A DNA stretch of 64,000 bases from Clostridia bacterium (GTDB lineage: Bacteria; Bacillota; Clostridia; Oscillospirales; Acutalibacteraceae), in NCBI GenBank assembly GCA_017474125.1, contig JAFVIF010000045.1:30322-94321 (forward strand). The letters are read 5' to 3'. Shown here one piece after another: positions 17,290 through 27,042 of the stretch; positions within the stretch are counted from its first letter, which is position 1; every line of letters starts with the position of its first letter. The notes beneath the pieces were generated by a model. That model did not search any database. It saw nothing but the letters and a program-made list of their open reading frames with translations, and was not told the DNA's origin. Both the position numbers and the translations under genes were made by a program.

Positions 17290-18309
17290 ATGAGTATAAA
17301 TCATAATGAAATCGGCAGTGAATTTTGGAGTGTGCCGACGGCGGCGGATAAGAACAAGCTTTTTGGCGACGGTACTTCCTGGTTTTTATCTGGAAGAGCG
17401 GCTCTTAATGCAATTATCCGTGATATAAAGAAAATAAAAACGGTTAAAACCGCGGCACTTCCGTCTTATTGCTGTGATTCTATGATTATGCCCTTTATAA
17501 GTAACGGCATTGAGGTTTCCTTTTATGCAGTATGCCTTGAAAACGGAGCTTTGGTACAAAAGGTTGACGAGGAAAAAGAAGCCGATGTTATTCTTATAAT
17601 GGATTATTTTGGCTACGTGGGTGATTACAAAGCGCCTGAAAACGCAATAATCATCCGCGACCTTACCCATTCTGTTTTGTGTGACTTTAAAAAAGATGCC
17701 GACTATTATTTTGGCAGTCTTAGAAAATGGGCAGGCTTTTTAACCGGCGGCTTTGCTTATAAAAAGGACGGCTCGGCTATAGAAACGGCAGAAAACGAAA
17801 AGGAAAGCGAATATATAGCTTTACGCAGGGCCGCTATGGAAGAAAAGGCAGAATATATCAGCGGCAAAAGCGAGTCTAAGTCTTATCTTGAAAGATTTAA
17901 CGAGGCGGAAGAGCTTCTTGACTGTGTTTTTGAGGGAAGGGGAGACAGCGACGATATAAACAGCGCCCTTTACCTTGATGCTCAGCTTATTAAAGAAAAG
18001 CGCAGAGAAAACGCAAAAGAGCTTTTAAAGGAATTATCCGATTACGCAATTTTTAAAGAGGTTAAAAATACCGATTGTCCGCTTTTCGTTCCGCTTTATA
18101 TTGAAAACGGAAAAAGGAATAGCCTTAAAAAGCATCTTATAGAAAAAAGTATTTATTGTCCCGTGCATTGGCCTGTTTCAAATTATCATAAGTTGAATAA
18201 CGATACTGCGGGACTTTATGAAAACGAAATAAGTATTATATGCGACCAGCGTTATAATGCTTACGATATGCAACGTATTATAAAAGAAATTAAAGAATTT
18301 TTAGATTAG
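17290..18309 (+). CDS. Divergent DegT-like PLP aminotransferase
   Basis: This 339-residue protein has a fold-type I aminotransferase outline but diverges from the DegT family. FLSGRAALNAII resembles the cofactor phosphate site, D124 in IIRDLTHS takes the place of the pyridine-binding Asp, and K146 in SLRKWAGFLTGG is a good Schiff-base lysine. It is some 40 residues shorter than usual and sequence after residue 160 is poorly conserved. It may be a sugar aminotransferase or another PLP enzyme on an amino-acid donor. It sits 16 bp before the FemAB-like gene. Confidence 0.75.
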   Translation: MSINHNEIGSEFWSVPTAADKNKLFGDGTSWFLSGRAALNAIIRDIKKIKTVKTAALPSYCCDSMIMPFISNGIEVSFYAVCLENGALVQKVDEEKEADVILIMDYFGYVGDYKAPENAIIIRDLTHSVLCDFKKDADYYFGSLRKWAGFLTGGFAYKKDGSAIETAENEKESEYIALRRAAMEEKAEYISGKSESKSYLERFNEAEELLDCVFEGRGDSDDINSALYLDAQLIKEKRRENAKELLKELSDYAIFKEVKNTDCPLFVPLYIENGKRNSLKKHLIEKSIYCPVHWPVSNYHKLNNDTAGLYENEISIICDQRYNAYDMQRIIKEIKEFLD

Positions 18310-18324
18310 TTGGGTGAAAGCAAT

Positions 18325-19365
18325 ATGCTTAAGGTTTATACTTTAAATACTGCCGTGGCTTGGGACGAAACGGTAAAAAGCTTTAAAGACAGCGACGTTT
18401 ACTATTTAAGCGGCTACGTTAAGGGCTTTAAGGTACACGGTGACGGTGAGCCTATGCTGTTTTACTATAACGATCAAGTAATTCGCGGAATAAACGTTGT
18501 TATGAAGCGTGATATTGCTCTATCTCCTGCTTTTAAAGGAAAGCTACCCGAGAATACCTATTTTGATTTTGCTACTCCTTACGGCTACGGCGGATGGATA
18601 ATCGAAGGCGAAGGCGACTACGGCAAGCTTTTTGCCGAATATGAAAAATGGTGCGAAGAAAACAACGTAATCAGCGAATTTGTGCGTTTTCACCCCGTAA
18701 TTGATAATCAAAAATACAGCAAATCTGCTTACGAGACAATAAGCCTTAGCAATACGGTTTGTATGGATTTAGCCGATGAAGAAACTATTTGGGCTAATAT
18801 TACAAGTAAAAACCGTAATATGATACGAAAGGCTCAAAAAAACGGCCTTACGGTGGCAAAGGGACTAAGTAAAGAATTGTTTGAAACCTTCAGAGAAATA
18901 TATAATGCCACTATGGATAAGGATAATGCCACCGACTATTACTATTTTAAAGAAGAGTTTTACGACAGCATTTTAAATGATTTAAAGGGTAACGCGGAAA
19001 TTTTTTACGTTACCACCGAAAACGGCGAAACGGCGGCTTCGGCAATAATGCTTTTTGAAAACGGTAAGCTTAATTATCACTTATCGGGCTCAAGAAGACA
19101 GTATCAAAGCCTTGCGCCCACCAATTTGCTTTTGTACGAGGCGGCGGCTTGGGGCAGTAAAAACGGTTATAAAACTATGCATTTGGGCGGCGGTGTCGGC
19201 TCGGCAGAGGACAGCCTGCTTGCCTTTAAAAAGGCTTTTTACAGGGGCGAGCTTCGTACATTTTGCATAGGCAAAAAAATATTCAACGAAAAAGCATATA
19301 ATATGCTTTTAAGCAAACGTGAAGAAAAAATCGAAAGCAATTTTTTCCCAAAGTATAGGGCGTGA
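18325..19365 (+). CDS. FemAB/GNAT-like acyltransferase
   Basis: This is a 346-residue double-GNAT protein of the FemX/FemAB type. The ATG at 18325 is preferred to TTG 18310 because GGTGAAA lies just upstream. The N-terminal half has FDFATPYGYGGW and the C-terminal half NITSKNRNMIRKAQKNGL, SAIMLFENGKLNYHLSGS and APTNLLLYEAAAWG, the usual positions for the acyl-donor site. FemAB proteins transfer amino acids from aminoacyl-tRNA to peptidoglycan precursors; relatives in polysaccharide loci are thought to acylate glycans. With two ATP-grasp genes upstream, aminoacylation of the polysaccharide is plausible but inferred. Confidence 0.85.
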   Translation: MLKVYTLNTAVAWDETVKSFKDSDVYYLSGYVKGFKVHGDGEPMLFYYNDQVIRGINVVMKRDIALSPAFKGKLPENTYFDFATPYGYGGWIIEGEGDYGKLFAEYEKWCEENNVISEFVRFHPVIDNQKYSKSAYETISLSNTVCMDLADEETIWANITSKNRNMIRKAQKNGLTVAKGLSKELFETFREIYNATMDKDNATDYYYFKEEFYDSILNDLKGNAEIFYVTTENGETAASAIMLFENGKLNYHLSGSRRQYQSLAPTNLLLYEAAAWGSKNGYKTMHLGGGVGSAEDSLLAFKKAFYRGELRTFCIGKKIFNEKAYNMLLSKREEKIESNFFPKYRA

Positions 19366-19378
19366 AAAGAGGAATAAC

Positions 19379-20605
19379 GTGAATATTTTATTTTTATCTA
19401 TTTCTAACATTGATTTGAATAAACATTCTATTTATAGTGATTTGCTTAAAAAGTTTTCAAAAAATAACTGTGATATTTATGTAGTAAGCGCTGCGCAGAG
19501 ACGTAGTAAAGAAAAAACAAATTTAATTGTAGAAAATAATGTGCATACTCTTAAGGTTAAAACAACAAATATCACGAAAACCAATATTATTGAAAAAGGA
19601 ATAACTACTCTTACTATTGAAAATAGGTTTAAAACAGAAATAAAAAAATATTTCAAAAATGTGAGATTTGATTTAGTGCTTTATCCAACACCACCAATAA
19701 CTTTTACAAATGTGGTTGAATTTGTCAAAAAACGCGATAACGCGAAAGCTTACCTTTTGCTTAAGGATATTTTCCCGCAGAATGCCGTTGATATCGGTAT
19801 GATGCGAAAAAGCGGTGTTATGGGAATTCTTTATAAAATGTTCCGCAAAAAGGAAAAGAAGCTCTATGCGGTGTCCGACTACATAGGTTGTATGAGTCAG
19901 GCAAACGTGGATTACGTTTTAAAGCATAACAGCGAAGTGCCAAAGGAAAAGGTACATATTTGCCCCAATACAATAGACGTTGTTGATGATTTTTTAAGCG
20001 ACGAAAGGAAACTTCAAATAAGAGAAAAATACGGTATCCCTAAAGACGTAAAGGTGTTTATTTACGGCGGAAATCTTGGTAAACCGCAGGATATTCCCTT
20101 TGTTATAGAATGTCTGAAAGCAAATGCCGGAAAGAAAGACAGATTTTTCGTTATTTGCGGTACCGGTACCGAATATCCAAAGCTTAAAGCTTTTGTGGAA
20201 ACGGAAAAGCCTTCTAACGTGCTTCTTATAAACGGACTGCCGAAAGCAGAATACGAGGAGTTTGTAAAGGCTTTTGATATAGGACTTATTTTCCTTGATA
20301 AGCGCTTTACTATTCCTAATTTCCCAAGCAGGTCGCTAAGCTATATGAACAGTAAAATGCCCATACTTGCATGTACCGATAAAAATACCGATATCGGCAA
20401 GGTGATAAGCGAAAACGGTTTCGGTTGGTGGTGTGAAAGCGACAGCACCGAAAAATTTACCGCTGCCGTTGATTTTGCAATAAAAGAAGATATTACTGCT
20501 ATGGGTGAAAAAGGCTATAAATACTTGTGTGAAAACTATACCAGTAAAAATAGTTACGACATTATTATGAAAAATATAACTGAGAGCGAGAAGGTTAAAG
20601 TTTAA
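19379..20605 (+). CDS. Glycosyltransferase family 4 (WbuB-like)
   Basis: This 408-residue retaining glycosyltransferase has two Rossmann halves. GTG 19379 is the start: AGAGGA is 6-7 nt upstream and it avoids overlapping the previous gene. The N-terminal half carries YPTPPITF and LLLKDIFPQNAVDIGMM, typical of WbuB/WcaI-type enzymes that often add L-FucNAc or similar sugars, consistent with the UDP-FucNAc genes downstream. The C-terminal half has VFIYGGNLGKPQDIP and PNFPSRSLSYM. Acts on the lipid-linked intermediate at the inner membrane face. Confidence 0.88.
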   Translation: MNILFLSISNIDLNKHSIYSDLLKKFSKNNCDIYVVSAAQRRSKEKTNLIVENNVHTLKVKTTNITKTNIIEKGITTLTIENRFKTEIKKYFKNVRFDLVLYPTPPITFTNVVEFVKKRDNAKAYLLLKDIFPQNAVDIGMMRKSGVMGILYKMFRKKEKKLYAVSDYIGCMSQANVDYVLKHNSEVPKEKVHICPNTIDVVDDFLSDERKLQIREKYGIPKDVKVFIYGGNLGKPQDIPFVIECLKANAGKKDRFFVICGTGTEYPKLKAFVETEKPSNVLLINGLPKAEYEEFVKAFDIGLIFLDKRFTIPNFPSRSLSYMNSKMPILACTDKNTDIGKVISENGFGWWCESDSTEKFTAAVDFAIKEDITAMGEKGYKYLCENYTSKNSYDIIMKNITESEKVKV

Positions 20606-20649
20606 ATAGCGGCTTAAGGTTGTTAATTTATTATGGAGATGTTATAATA

Positions 20650-21852
20650 ATGAACGAAACGAATTATTTGTTCTTAGGTGGGCTTTTCCCTAAAGATAAA
20701 GAAAAAGAAATATTAGAAAATTCAATCGGTTCTGTTCAAAATGCGGCAAATGTTTTTCAGTGGAATATCGTTAATGGATTAGATGCAAATTTGCCTACGC
20801 CTATTTCGATTCTTAATGCACTTTATATAGGTGCTTATCCTAAAAGATATAAAAAACTTTTTATTCCTTCTTTTGAATTTAGTCATACCGATAATGCACA
20901 TGATTACAATGTTGGCTTTTGTAATTTGACTTATGTTAAGCATTTCTTTAGAAAACATAACGTTAATAAACAAATTAAGAAGTGGGTTGAATCGACTTCG
21001 GGTAAAAAAGTTTTGTTTGCATATGCAATGTCCGGTATGACACTGAGTGCTATTGCTACAGCTAAACGAATTGACCCTACGGTTACAACTTGTATAATTG
21101 TTCCTGATTTGCCTCAGTACATGAATATGAGCCCAAAACAGTCGCTTGTTTATAAAATTCTAAAAAGAATAGATTTAAATAAACAAAAAAAGAGCTTACC
21201 GTATATAGATAAGTACGTTTTACTCACGGAGCAAATGAAAGAGTGTCTCCCTGTTAGAGATTATACTGTCGTTGAAGCAATATCGTCAAATAATATAGTT
21301 TTTGAAGCAAAAAAACGTCTTCAAAAAACGATATTATATACAGGTGGTCTTAATGCCAAATACGGAGTAGTTGATTTGATTGACGCTTTTATGAAAATCG
21401 AAGATCCTGAATATCGGCTTATTCTTTGTGGTTCAGGTGATGCCGCAACATATATCAAAGATATGCAAAAAATGGATAACCGTATAGTTTTTAAGGGGCT
21501 TGTTTCACATAGTGAAGTGACAGAATTACAGTCTACGGCGACGTTACTTATCAATCCAAGAAAAAACAATGAGATTTTTACGAAATACAGTTTTCCTTCA
21601 AAGAATCTTGAATATCTTTCCTCCGGCGCTCCGGTAATTGCTTATAAGCTGGACGGAATTCCGGATGAATATGATGAGTACATTAATTATGTTGAAGATG
21701 ATTCTATTGAAGCTCTGAAGAAAAAGATCATTGAAGTATGTAGTTTGTCCGATAACGAACGTAATGCCATGGGTAAAAGAGCGGTGGATTTCGTAAGGAA
21801 TAATAAAAACGCAAAAACTCAGGCAAAAAAAATATTGGAATTAGTCAAATAA
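20650..21852 (+). CDS. Glycosyltransferase (GT4-like)
   Basis: This 400-residue protein begins at ATG 20650 with GGAG about 10 nt upstream. The C-terminal half has ILYTGGLNAKYGVVDLIDAF, LILCGSGDAATYI and NEIFTKYSFPSKNLEYLSSG with the nucleotide-sugar Glu, all GT4/GT-B features. The N-terminal acceptor domain is unlike the neighbours and gives no hint of specificity. AT-rich codon use sets it, like the next genes up to about 27850, apart from the ends of the operon. Confidence 0.83.
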   Translation: MNETNYLFLGGLFPKDKEKEILENSIGSVQNAANVFQWNIVNGLDANLPTPISILNALYIGAYPKRYKKLFIPSFEFSHTDNAHDYNVGFCNLTYVKHFFRKHNVNKQIKKWVESTSGKKVLFAYAMSGMTLSAIATAKRIDPTVTTCIIVPDLPQYMNMSPKQSLVYKILKRIDLNKQKKSLPYIDKYVLLTEQMKECLPVRDYTVVEAISSNNIVFEAKKRLQKTILYTGGLNAKYGVVDLIDAFMKIEDPEYRLILCGSGDAATYIKDMQKMDNRIVFKGLVSHSEVTELQSTATLLINPRKNNEIFTKYSFPSKNLEYLSSGAPVIAYKLDGIPDEYDEYINYVEDDSIEALKKKIIEVCSLSDNERNAMGKRAVDFVRNNKNAKTQAKKILELVK

Positions 21853-21872
21853 ATGGATTGTGTGGTGGTATT

Positions 21873-23066
21873 ATGGATAAAAAGAAAATACTTATTGTCT
21901 ATCCACTTATGATGATGGGCGGTAGCACAACTTCTTTACTTTCGTTACTCCATAATATTGACAAAGAAAAATATGAAGTCGATTTGCTTCTTTATCGAAA
22001 TACCGGAGATTTACTAAGTGAAATTCCTGATGATGTTAGATTATTACCTGCTACAAAAAAGTACGGCGGAAGATTTGGAAAACTTGTTAAGGTAGTTATC
22101 CTTATTTTTTCCGGGTATTTATTTAAAGGCTTTTTTGCAAATAGAAAAAAGGGTAAAAAAGGCTGTTCTAATGCAGTTCTTGAGGAATGCCAGGCAAAGT
22201 ATTTTTCAAGAAAAGTAAAGCAACAGTATGATTATGCGATAAGTTTTTTAGAGGGTTGGAGTAATCGCTACCTTGCCTTCAATGTGAATGCAGATAAAAA
22301 ATATGCTTGGATACATTCAACTTTCTCAAAGACTACAGATGATGTGAAGTTCGAAAAAAGATGGATAGAAAAGGTGGATAAAGTAGTATTTGTTACCGAT
22401 GCCTGCAAGAATGAGTTTGATGTGCTTTTGCCGGAATATGCTGATAAATCAATAATTGTTGCCAATATAATTGATAGTACAGTTATAAGAAAAAGAGCCC
22501 TACTTATAGAAAATGATGAAAGCTATAATAATTTTGTCAATAATAAAAAGACAAAAATAGTTACGGTTTGCCGAATTACAATTAATACAAAAGGATTAGA
22601 CCGAATTGTTGATACTGTTAAAAACCTAAAGGCAGATGGCTATGAGTTTTTATGGTACATAATAGGCGATGGACCGGATAAATCTTCTTTAGATGAGTTG
22701 ATTTCAAAAGCAGATGTATCTGATTGTCTCGTTACCGTGGGACAGAAGATGAATCCGTATCCATTTATCAAGGAAGCAGATTTTATGTGTATGCCGTCAC
22801 GTTATGAAGGAAAACCGATGGTGGTTACCGAAAGTATGATATTAGGTGTTCCTGCGGTTGTCACCGAATATCTTTCGGCGCACGACCAGATTAAACACGG
22901 CGTTGAGGGTCTTGTACTCAGTAATAATGATAATTCCCTTTATTCTGCTTTAAAAGCACTAATATCGGATAAAGAAACTATTAATAAAATGAAAAAATAC
23001 TTATCCGAAAACGAATATGGCAACGGTGAGTATATTGAATATATTCAAAAAGAGTTATTTTTTTAA
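21873..23066 (+). CDS. Glycosyltransferase family 4
   Basis: This 397-residue GT-B enzyme has an N-terminal glycine loop (MMMGGSTTSLLSLL) and C-terminal VCRITINTKGLDRIVDTV, IIGDGPDKSSLDELI and MPSRYEGKPMVVTESMILG, the GT4 E-x7-E-like donor site. ATG 21873 is the likely start; the ribosome site (GTGGT) is weak, suggesting coupling to the upstream gene 20 bp away. Confidence 0.88.
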   Translation: MDKKKILIVYPLMMMGGSTTSLLSLLHNIDKEKYEVDLLLYRNTGDLLSEIPDDVRLLPATKKYGGRFGKLVKVVILIFSGYLFKGFFANRKKGKKGCSNAVLEECQAKYFSRKVKQQYDYAISFLEGWSNRYLAFNVNADKKYAWIHSTFSKTTDDVKFEKRWIEKVDKVVFVTDACKNEFDVLLPEYADKSIIVANIIDSTVIRKRALLIENDESYNNFVNNKKTKIVTVCRITINTKGLDRIVDTVKNLKADGYEFLWYIIGDGPDKSSLDELISKADVSDCLVTVGQKMNPYPFIKEADFMCMPSRYEGKPMVVTESMILGVPAVVTEYLSAHDQIKHGVEGLVLSNNDNSLYSALKALISDKETINKMKKYLSENEYGNGEYIEYIQKELFF

Positions 23067-23069
23067 GGT

Positions 23070-24380
23070 GTGAAGAAATTGCAATTAACATCAGTCAGAC
23101 CAACTTTACAAATTAAACTTAGCCCGGGAATCAGAATTTGTGTTCTGTGCTTAATGTTCATTAGCTCCGCATTAACTGGACTTGTGTCTCAGACCTTTTT
23201 GTCCTTTGTTATTGTGGTATGTATGTTAGCACTGTTTTTAATGGATGAGCTTTATCTTGCCTTTCCTTTTCTTCTGTTTTACAACTCTTTTTACGGTTTG
23301 TTTTTAGGTGTATCATTGTTTAGAATTTTTTCTATCCTTATGATTTTTGCCTGTGTTTTGAAATTGCAGGTGAATAAACCCTTAGATATTAAATATTTTT
23401 GGCCGATTTTTGTATATTTTGTTTATTTGCTTGCAGTGATGTCTTCTTTTAGCGTAACCAGAGCAATTTATGTATTTATAGATGTAATTTGCTGTGTACT
23501 ACTTGTAACAGGAGATATAAAAAAGGATGAAGAAAAATTAAAAGCTTTTTTTACAATTTATGTTTTTGTAGCGCTTGCGGCTTATCTTACCGGTACAATA
23601 AGCGGCAATGAGCTTGAACAGGTTGAACGCCCCGGCTTTCAAATTGTTGAGTATTCCCGTTTTATGGCAACCTTTGAAGATCCCAACTATATGGGCTTTT
23701 TCTATACGATTGCCGTGTTTGCAGTTTTTACATTAAAGCTCTTTAAGCCTTTGTGGAGAGTTTTAATTATTATCATTCTCAATATAATGATGCTAACCTC
23801 ACTTAGTATAACTGCTATTATCGTTAATGTTGTGCTGTGGTTGATTTATTTGGTCGTATCTAAAAAAATGAACATTAGAGCACTGATTGGAATAATATTG
23901 GTGGTGTTTTTGGCAATAGCAGCATATAATTATGGACTTGGAGCCGGAAAAGACAGTTTTTTGGGAAATTTGGTTTACAGAATTCAAGATAAATTGCAAG
24001 AACTTGAAAAAAATAATATTGGAGCAGTCACTACAGGAAGAAGTGATTTGACGGCACATCATTTTGAGGTTTATAAGTCGCAACCGTTTTTTAAAATATT
24101 ATTTGGCGGTATGATGGCTAATGTGTATTATTTTGACCCTGTTCTCACAGGTGCGGCGCATAATGAATATGTAGATATGCTTCTTAACATTGGACTAATA
24201 GGCGCTATAGTTATGCTGGGCTTTTTGATATATAATCTTGTAGGATATTATAAGAAGTATAAGCAAAAAGGCGAGGAAAGATATATCTTCCTTTTTATGA
24301 TAAAAACTGTATGGATTCTTTACGCATTCACTCTTACCATATTTCTTGATTACAGATTTATGTTTTTTTTCTTAATATAA
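23070..24380 (+). CDS. wzy: Wzy-like polysaccharide polymerase, C-terminus apparently frameshifted
   Basis: This 436-residue polytopic membrane protein has about 11 hydrophobic spans and the O-antigen ligase/polymerase feature ATFEDPNYMGFFYTIA, then a periplasmic loop containing GRSDLTAHHFEVYKSQP. It polymerises repeat units outside the membrane. The start is GTG 23070 or, with better spacing from AAGGTG, TTG 23079. The frame ends within a run of eight T residues (24363-24370). With nine T the frame would run on to a TGA at 24455-24457, adding about 25 hydrophobic residues (FLNIIFSTKYYLILLMGFL...), a natural last membrane span. Confidence 0.85.
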   Translation: MKKLQLTSVRPTLQIKLSPGIRICVLCLMFISSALTGLVSQTFLSFVIVVCMLALFLMDELYLAFPFLLFYNSFYGLFLGVSLFRIFSILMIFACVLKLQVNKPLDIKYFWPIFVYFVYLLAVMSSFSVTRAIYVFIDVICCVLLVTGDIKKDEEKLKAFFTIYVFVALAAYLTGTISGNELEQVERPGFQIVEYSRFMATFEDPNYMGFFYTIAVFAVFTLKLFKPLWRVLIIIILNIMMLTSLSITAIIVNVVLWLIYLVVSKKMNIRALIGIILVVFLAIAAYNYGLGAGKDSFLGNLVYRIQDKLQELEKNNIGAVTTGRSDLTAHHFEVYKSQPFFKILFGGMMANVYYFDPVLTGAAHNEYVDMLLNIGLIGAIVMLGFLIYNLVGYYKKYKQKGEERYIFLFMIKTVWILYAFTLTIFLDYRFMFFFLI

Positions 24381-24457
24381 TATTTAGTACGAAGTATTAT
24401 TTAATCTTGCTTATGGGATTTCTAACAACATACATAATATGTTTATTTTATAGATGA
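24363..24457 (+). other. Poly-T frameshift site and out-of-frame end of wzy
   Basis: Eight T residues at 24363-24370 are followed by a +1-shifted frame that continues the wzy coding sequence to 24457 with strongly hydrophobic residues. The stretch between the wzy stop (24380) and the next gene (24515) has no other use. It is either a contingency homopolymer or a one-base sequence error. Confidence 0.65.
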
Positions 24458-24514
24458 ATAGAGCAACATATGTATAAGAGTATTTGTTTCTATAAGTTTG
24501 AAAAGAGGTTTAAT

Positions 24515-25534
24515 ATGTACAGTATAATAGTGCCGATCTATAAAGTGGAAAAATATTTGCCACGGTGCATTGAGAGCGTCCTTGCACAAACATACAAAGA
24601 TTTTGAATTGATTTTAGTTGACGATGGTTCGCCCGACGGATGCTCGTCAATTTGTGAACAATATAAAAAAAGAGATTCTAGGATAAAAACTATACACAAG
24701 GAAAACGGAGGTTTGGTTTCGGCTAGAAAAGCAGGACTTGAAATAGCATCAGGCGACTATATATGTTTTGTGGATGGAGATGATTTCATTTCTTGTGATA
24801 TGTTAGAGAACTATGAAAATACTCTCAACAGCAATAAAGTTGATGTGATTTGTACTGGGTATTCTCGATATTTTAACGAAGATAAAATAGTTTCAATGCC
24901 ACAAAAAATAAAGAATGGGTTTTATAATAAAAATGATTTACAAACTCAAATTTATCATCGAATGCTGTCTGTTAAGCCTTTTTATAATTTTTATATATTT
25001 CCATCTGTATGTTCTAAATGTTTTAGAAAACAAATTGCTGACTTAGTATATAGAGATATTCCTAACAATATTTCTCTTGGAGAAGATGTTGCAGCTACAT
25101 ATGCCATATTGTTGAAAGCAAATTCAATAAGTGTCATTGATTATTGTGGTTATATGTATCGCCAAAATCCCGATTCTATGACTCATACATATGATAAAAA
25201 TTTGCACGAAAAAATCAGAAATCTTATTGTATATCTCAAAAATATTGAAGCTTCAACAGATTGGGCTGTGGGGAATCAAATTAACGAATATATTATTTTT
25301 CTTTTGTTTTTGGCTAAGGATAATGAATTTTGGTATAATCAAGATGGTTCATATCATGATAAAAAAATGCATATGAAAAAATATTTAAACGATCCATTAT
25401 TCAAAAAAGCTTTAAAGAACGTAAAAATAGAAGGATGGAAAAATAAATTTATACTTTATTGTTTTAAAACAGGTTTTTTATTGCCAATAAATATGTACCA
25501 AGCAATCTCACAAAGGAGAAGAAATAATGAGTAA
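24515..25534 (+). CDS. Glycosyltransferase family 2
   Basis: This 339-residue inverting GT-A enzyme begins at ATG 24515 with AAGAGG 7-8 nt upstream. MYSIIVPIYKVEKYLPRCIE, ILVDDGSPDG and FVDGDDFI (DxD-type metal site) are clear; LGEDVAATYAIL supplies the catalytic base region. It overlaps the flippase gene by 8 bp. Confidence 0.92.
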   Translation: MYSIIVPIYKVEKYLPRCIESVLAQTYKDFELILVDDGSPDGCSSICEQYKKRDSRIKTIHKENGGLVSARKAGLEIASGDYICFVDGDDFISCDMLENYENTLNSNKVDVICTGYSRYFNEDKIVSMPQKIKNGFYNKNDLQTQIYHRMLSVKPFYNFYIFPSVCSKCFRKQIADLVYRDIPNNISLGEDVAATYAILLKANSISVIDYCGYMYRQNPDSMTHTYDKNLHEKIRNLIVYLKNIEASTDWAVGNQINEYIIFLLFLAKDNEFWYNQDGSYHDKKMHMKKYLNDPLFKKALKNVKIEGWKNKFILYCFKTGFLLPINMYQAISQRRRNNE

Positions 25535-27038
25535 TAGCCGTACAAAAAATGCAATGCTTAATATTACATTTTCAATTGTATTGCAGCTTGTGATATTTGT
25601 GCGAGGGCTTATATTGCCACGAATGATCATACCTACATATGGTTCAGATGTAAATGGATTGATTTCTTCAATCTCACAGTTTTTAACATATATTTCTTTA
25701 TTGGAGGCTGGTGTTGGAAGTATATTTAGAACATCACTTTACAAACCGCTTTCAAAAGGAAATATGGAGGGTGTTTCCGGTATTATCAATGAACAAAAGC
25801 GATTTTACAGAAAAATAGGAACTGTATTTGCTTTTTATGTAATTGCATTATGTATATTTTATCCTATGATTGCAAAAACAAATATAGCGAAGCCGTATAT
25901 TATTTCTTTGATTTTTATCTTAAGCGTAAGCACTTTTGCGGAGTATTTTGTTTCGCTTCCGTATTCTTCATTACTTTCAGCAGACCAAAAGATAAGGATT
26001 AGTTACATAGTCAGTATAATCTATACCATTGTCAATATTTTTGTAACCTTGTTTTGGGTAAGTCTTAAAGCAGATATACGATTTATTTATTTGTCGACGT
26101 GCATAATTGGTTTACTCAGGCCATTATTTTATACATTATATGTAAAAAAACATTATAAATTAAATAAGAAGGCTACTCCGGATAAAAGTTCTTTAAATCA
26201 ACGTTGGAATGGAATGGTTCACCATTTTGCTTTTTATATACATACAAATACTGATTCGGCTATTTTGACCGTTTTTATTGGAACAGCAATGGTGTCTGTA
26301 TACAATGTATATGGAGCGATTGTTTTTGGTGTGGGGAAGATAATAAGTTCGGTTTCGACGGGAGTTGCAGCTGGATTAGGCAATCTTATTGAAACAAATA
26401 ATAAGGAACAGATAAACAAGACAGTCGACCAGTTTGAATTAATACAAGGAGGATTGACTACGGTATTATATACAGTAACGGCGCTTTTATTAATCCCGTT
26501 CATAAGAATCTATACCGCCAAGATGACAGATGTTAATTATATACAGCCATTTTTTGGTTATGTGCTTATCGTAGCAGAGGCAATATATTGTTTTCGTTGT
26601 ATATATAGTACTGTGTCAACTAATGCAAATAAATATAAAGAAACTCAATTGGGTGCTATTTTAGAATGTGTTATAAATCTTGTTATATCCTTAGTTTTAG
26701 TAATAGTATTCAAAATAGGAATAGTGGGAGTTGCAATCGGTACTGTAGTCGGTATGTTGACCAGGTATGTTTTTGAAGTGATGTTTCTTTCTAAAAATGT
26801 GTTACAAAGGCCTGCGATGAAAGCAGTAAAGATGGTTCTTGTAAGTGCTGCTGTTACGATAATGTCTACTGTATTTTGTAGTTTTATATTAAACTATAAT
26901 TTGGTAGATAGCTTTTATTCGTGGATATTATATGCTGTTATTACAACATTTATGGTTGGAATAATTGCTTCGATATTATATTTTCTTTTCTACAAGGAAA
27001 CGATTAAATTATTTATTAGTAGATTGAGAGGAAGATGA
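25527..27038 (+). CDS. wzx: Wzx-type polysaccharide flippase
   Basis: This 503-residue MOP-superfamily protein with about 12-14 membrane spans flips the lipid-linked repeat unit across the membrane. The N-terminus (KNAMLNITFSIVLQLVIFV, then YGSDVNGLISSISQFLTYI) is typical of oligosaccharide flippases. Pairs with the Wzy protein at 23070, making this a Wzx/Wzy-dependent locus. Strongly AT-rich codons. Confidence 0.9.
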   Translation: MSNSRTKNAMLNITFSIVLQLVIFVRGLILPRMIIPTYGSDVNGLISSISQFLTYISLLEAGVGSIFRTSLYKPLSKGNMEGVSGIINEQKRFYRKIGTVFAFYVIALCIFYPMIAKTNIAKPYIISLIFILSVSTFAEYFVSLPYSSLLSADQKIRISYIVSIIYTIVNIFVTLFWVSLKADIRFIYLSTCIIGLLRPLFYTLYVKKHYKLNKKATPDKSSLNQRWNGMVHHFAFYIHTNTDSAILTVFIGTAMVSVYNVYGAIVFGVGKIISSVSTGVAAGLGNLIETNNKEQINKTVDQFELIQGGLTTVLYTVTALLLIPFIRIYTAKMTDVNYIQPFFGYVLIVAEAIYCFRCIYSTVSTNANKYKETQLGAILECVINLVISLVLVIVFKIGIVGVAIGTVVGMLTRYVFEVMFLSKNVLQRPAMKAVKMVLVSAAVTIMSTVFCSFILNYNLVDSFYSWILYAVITTFMVGIIASILYFLFYKETIKLFISRLRGR

Positions 27039-27042
27039 GAAA

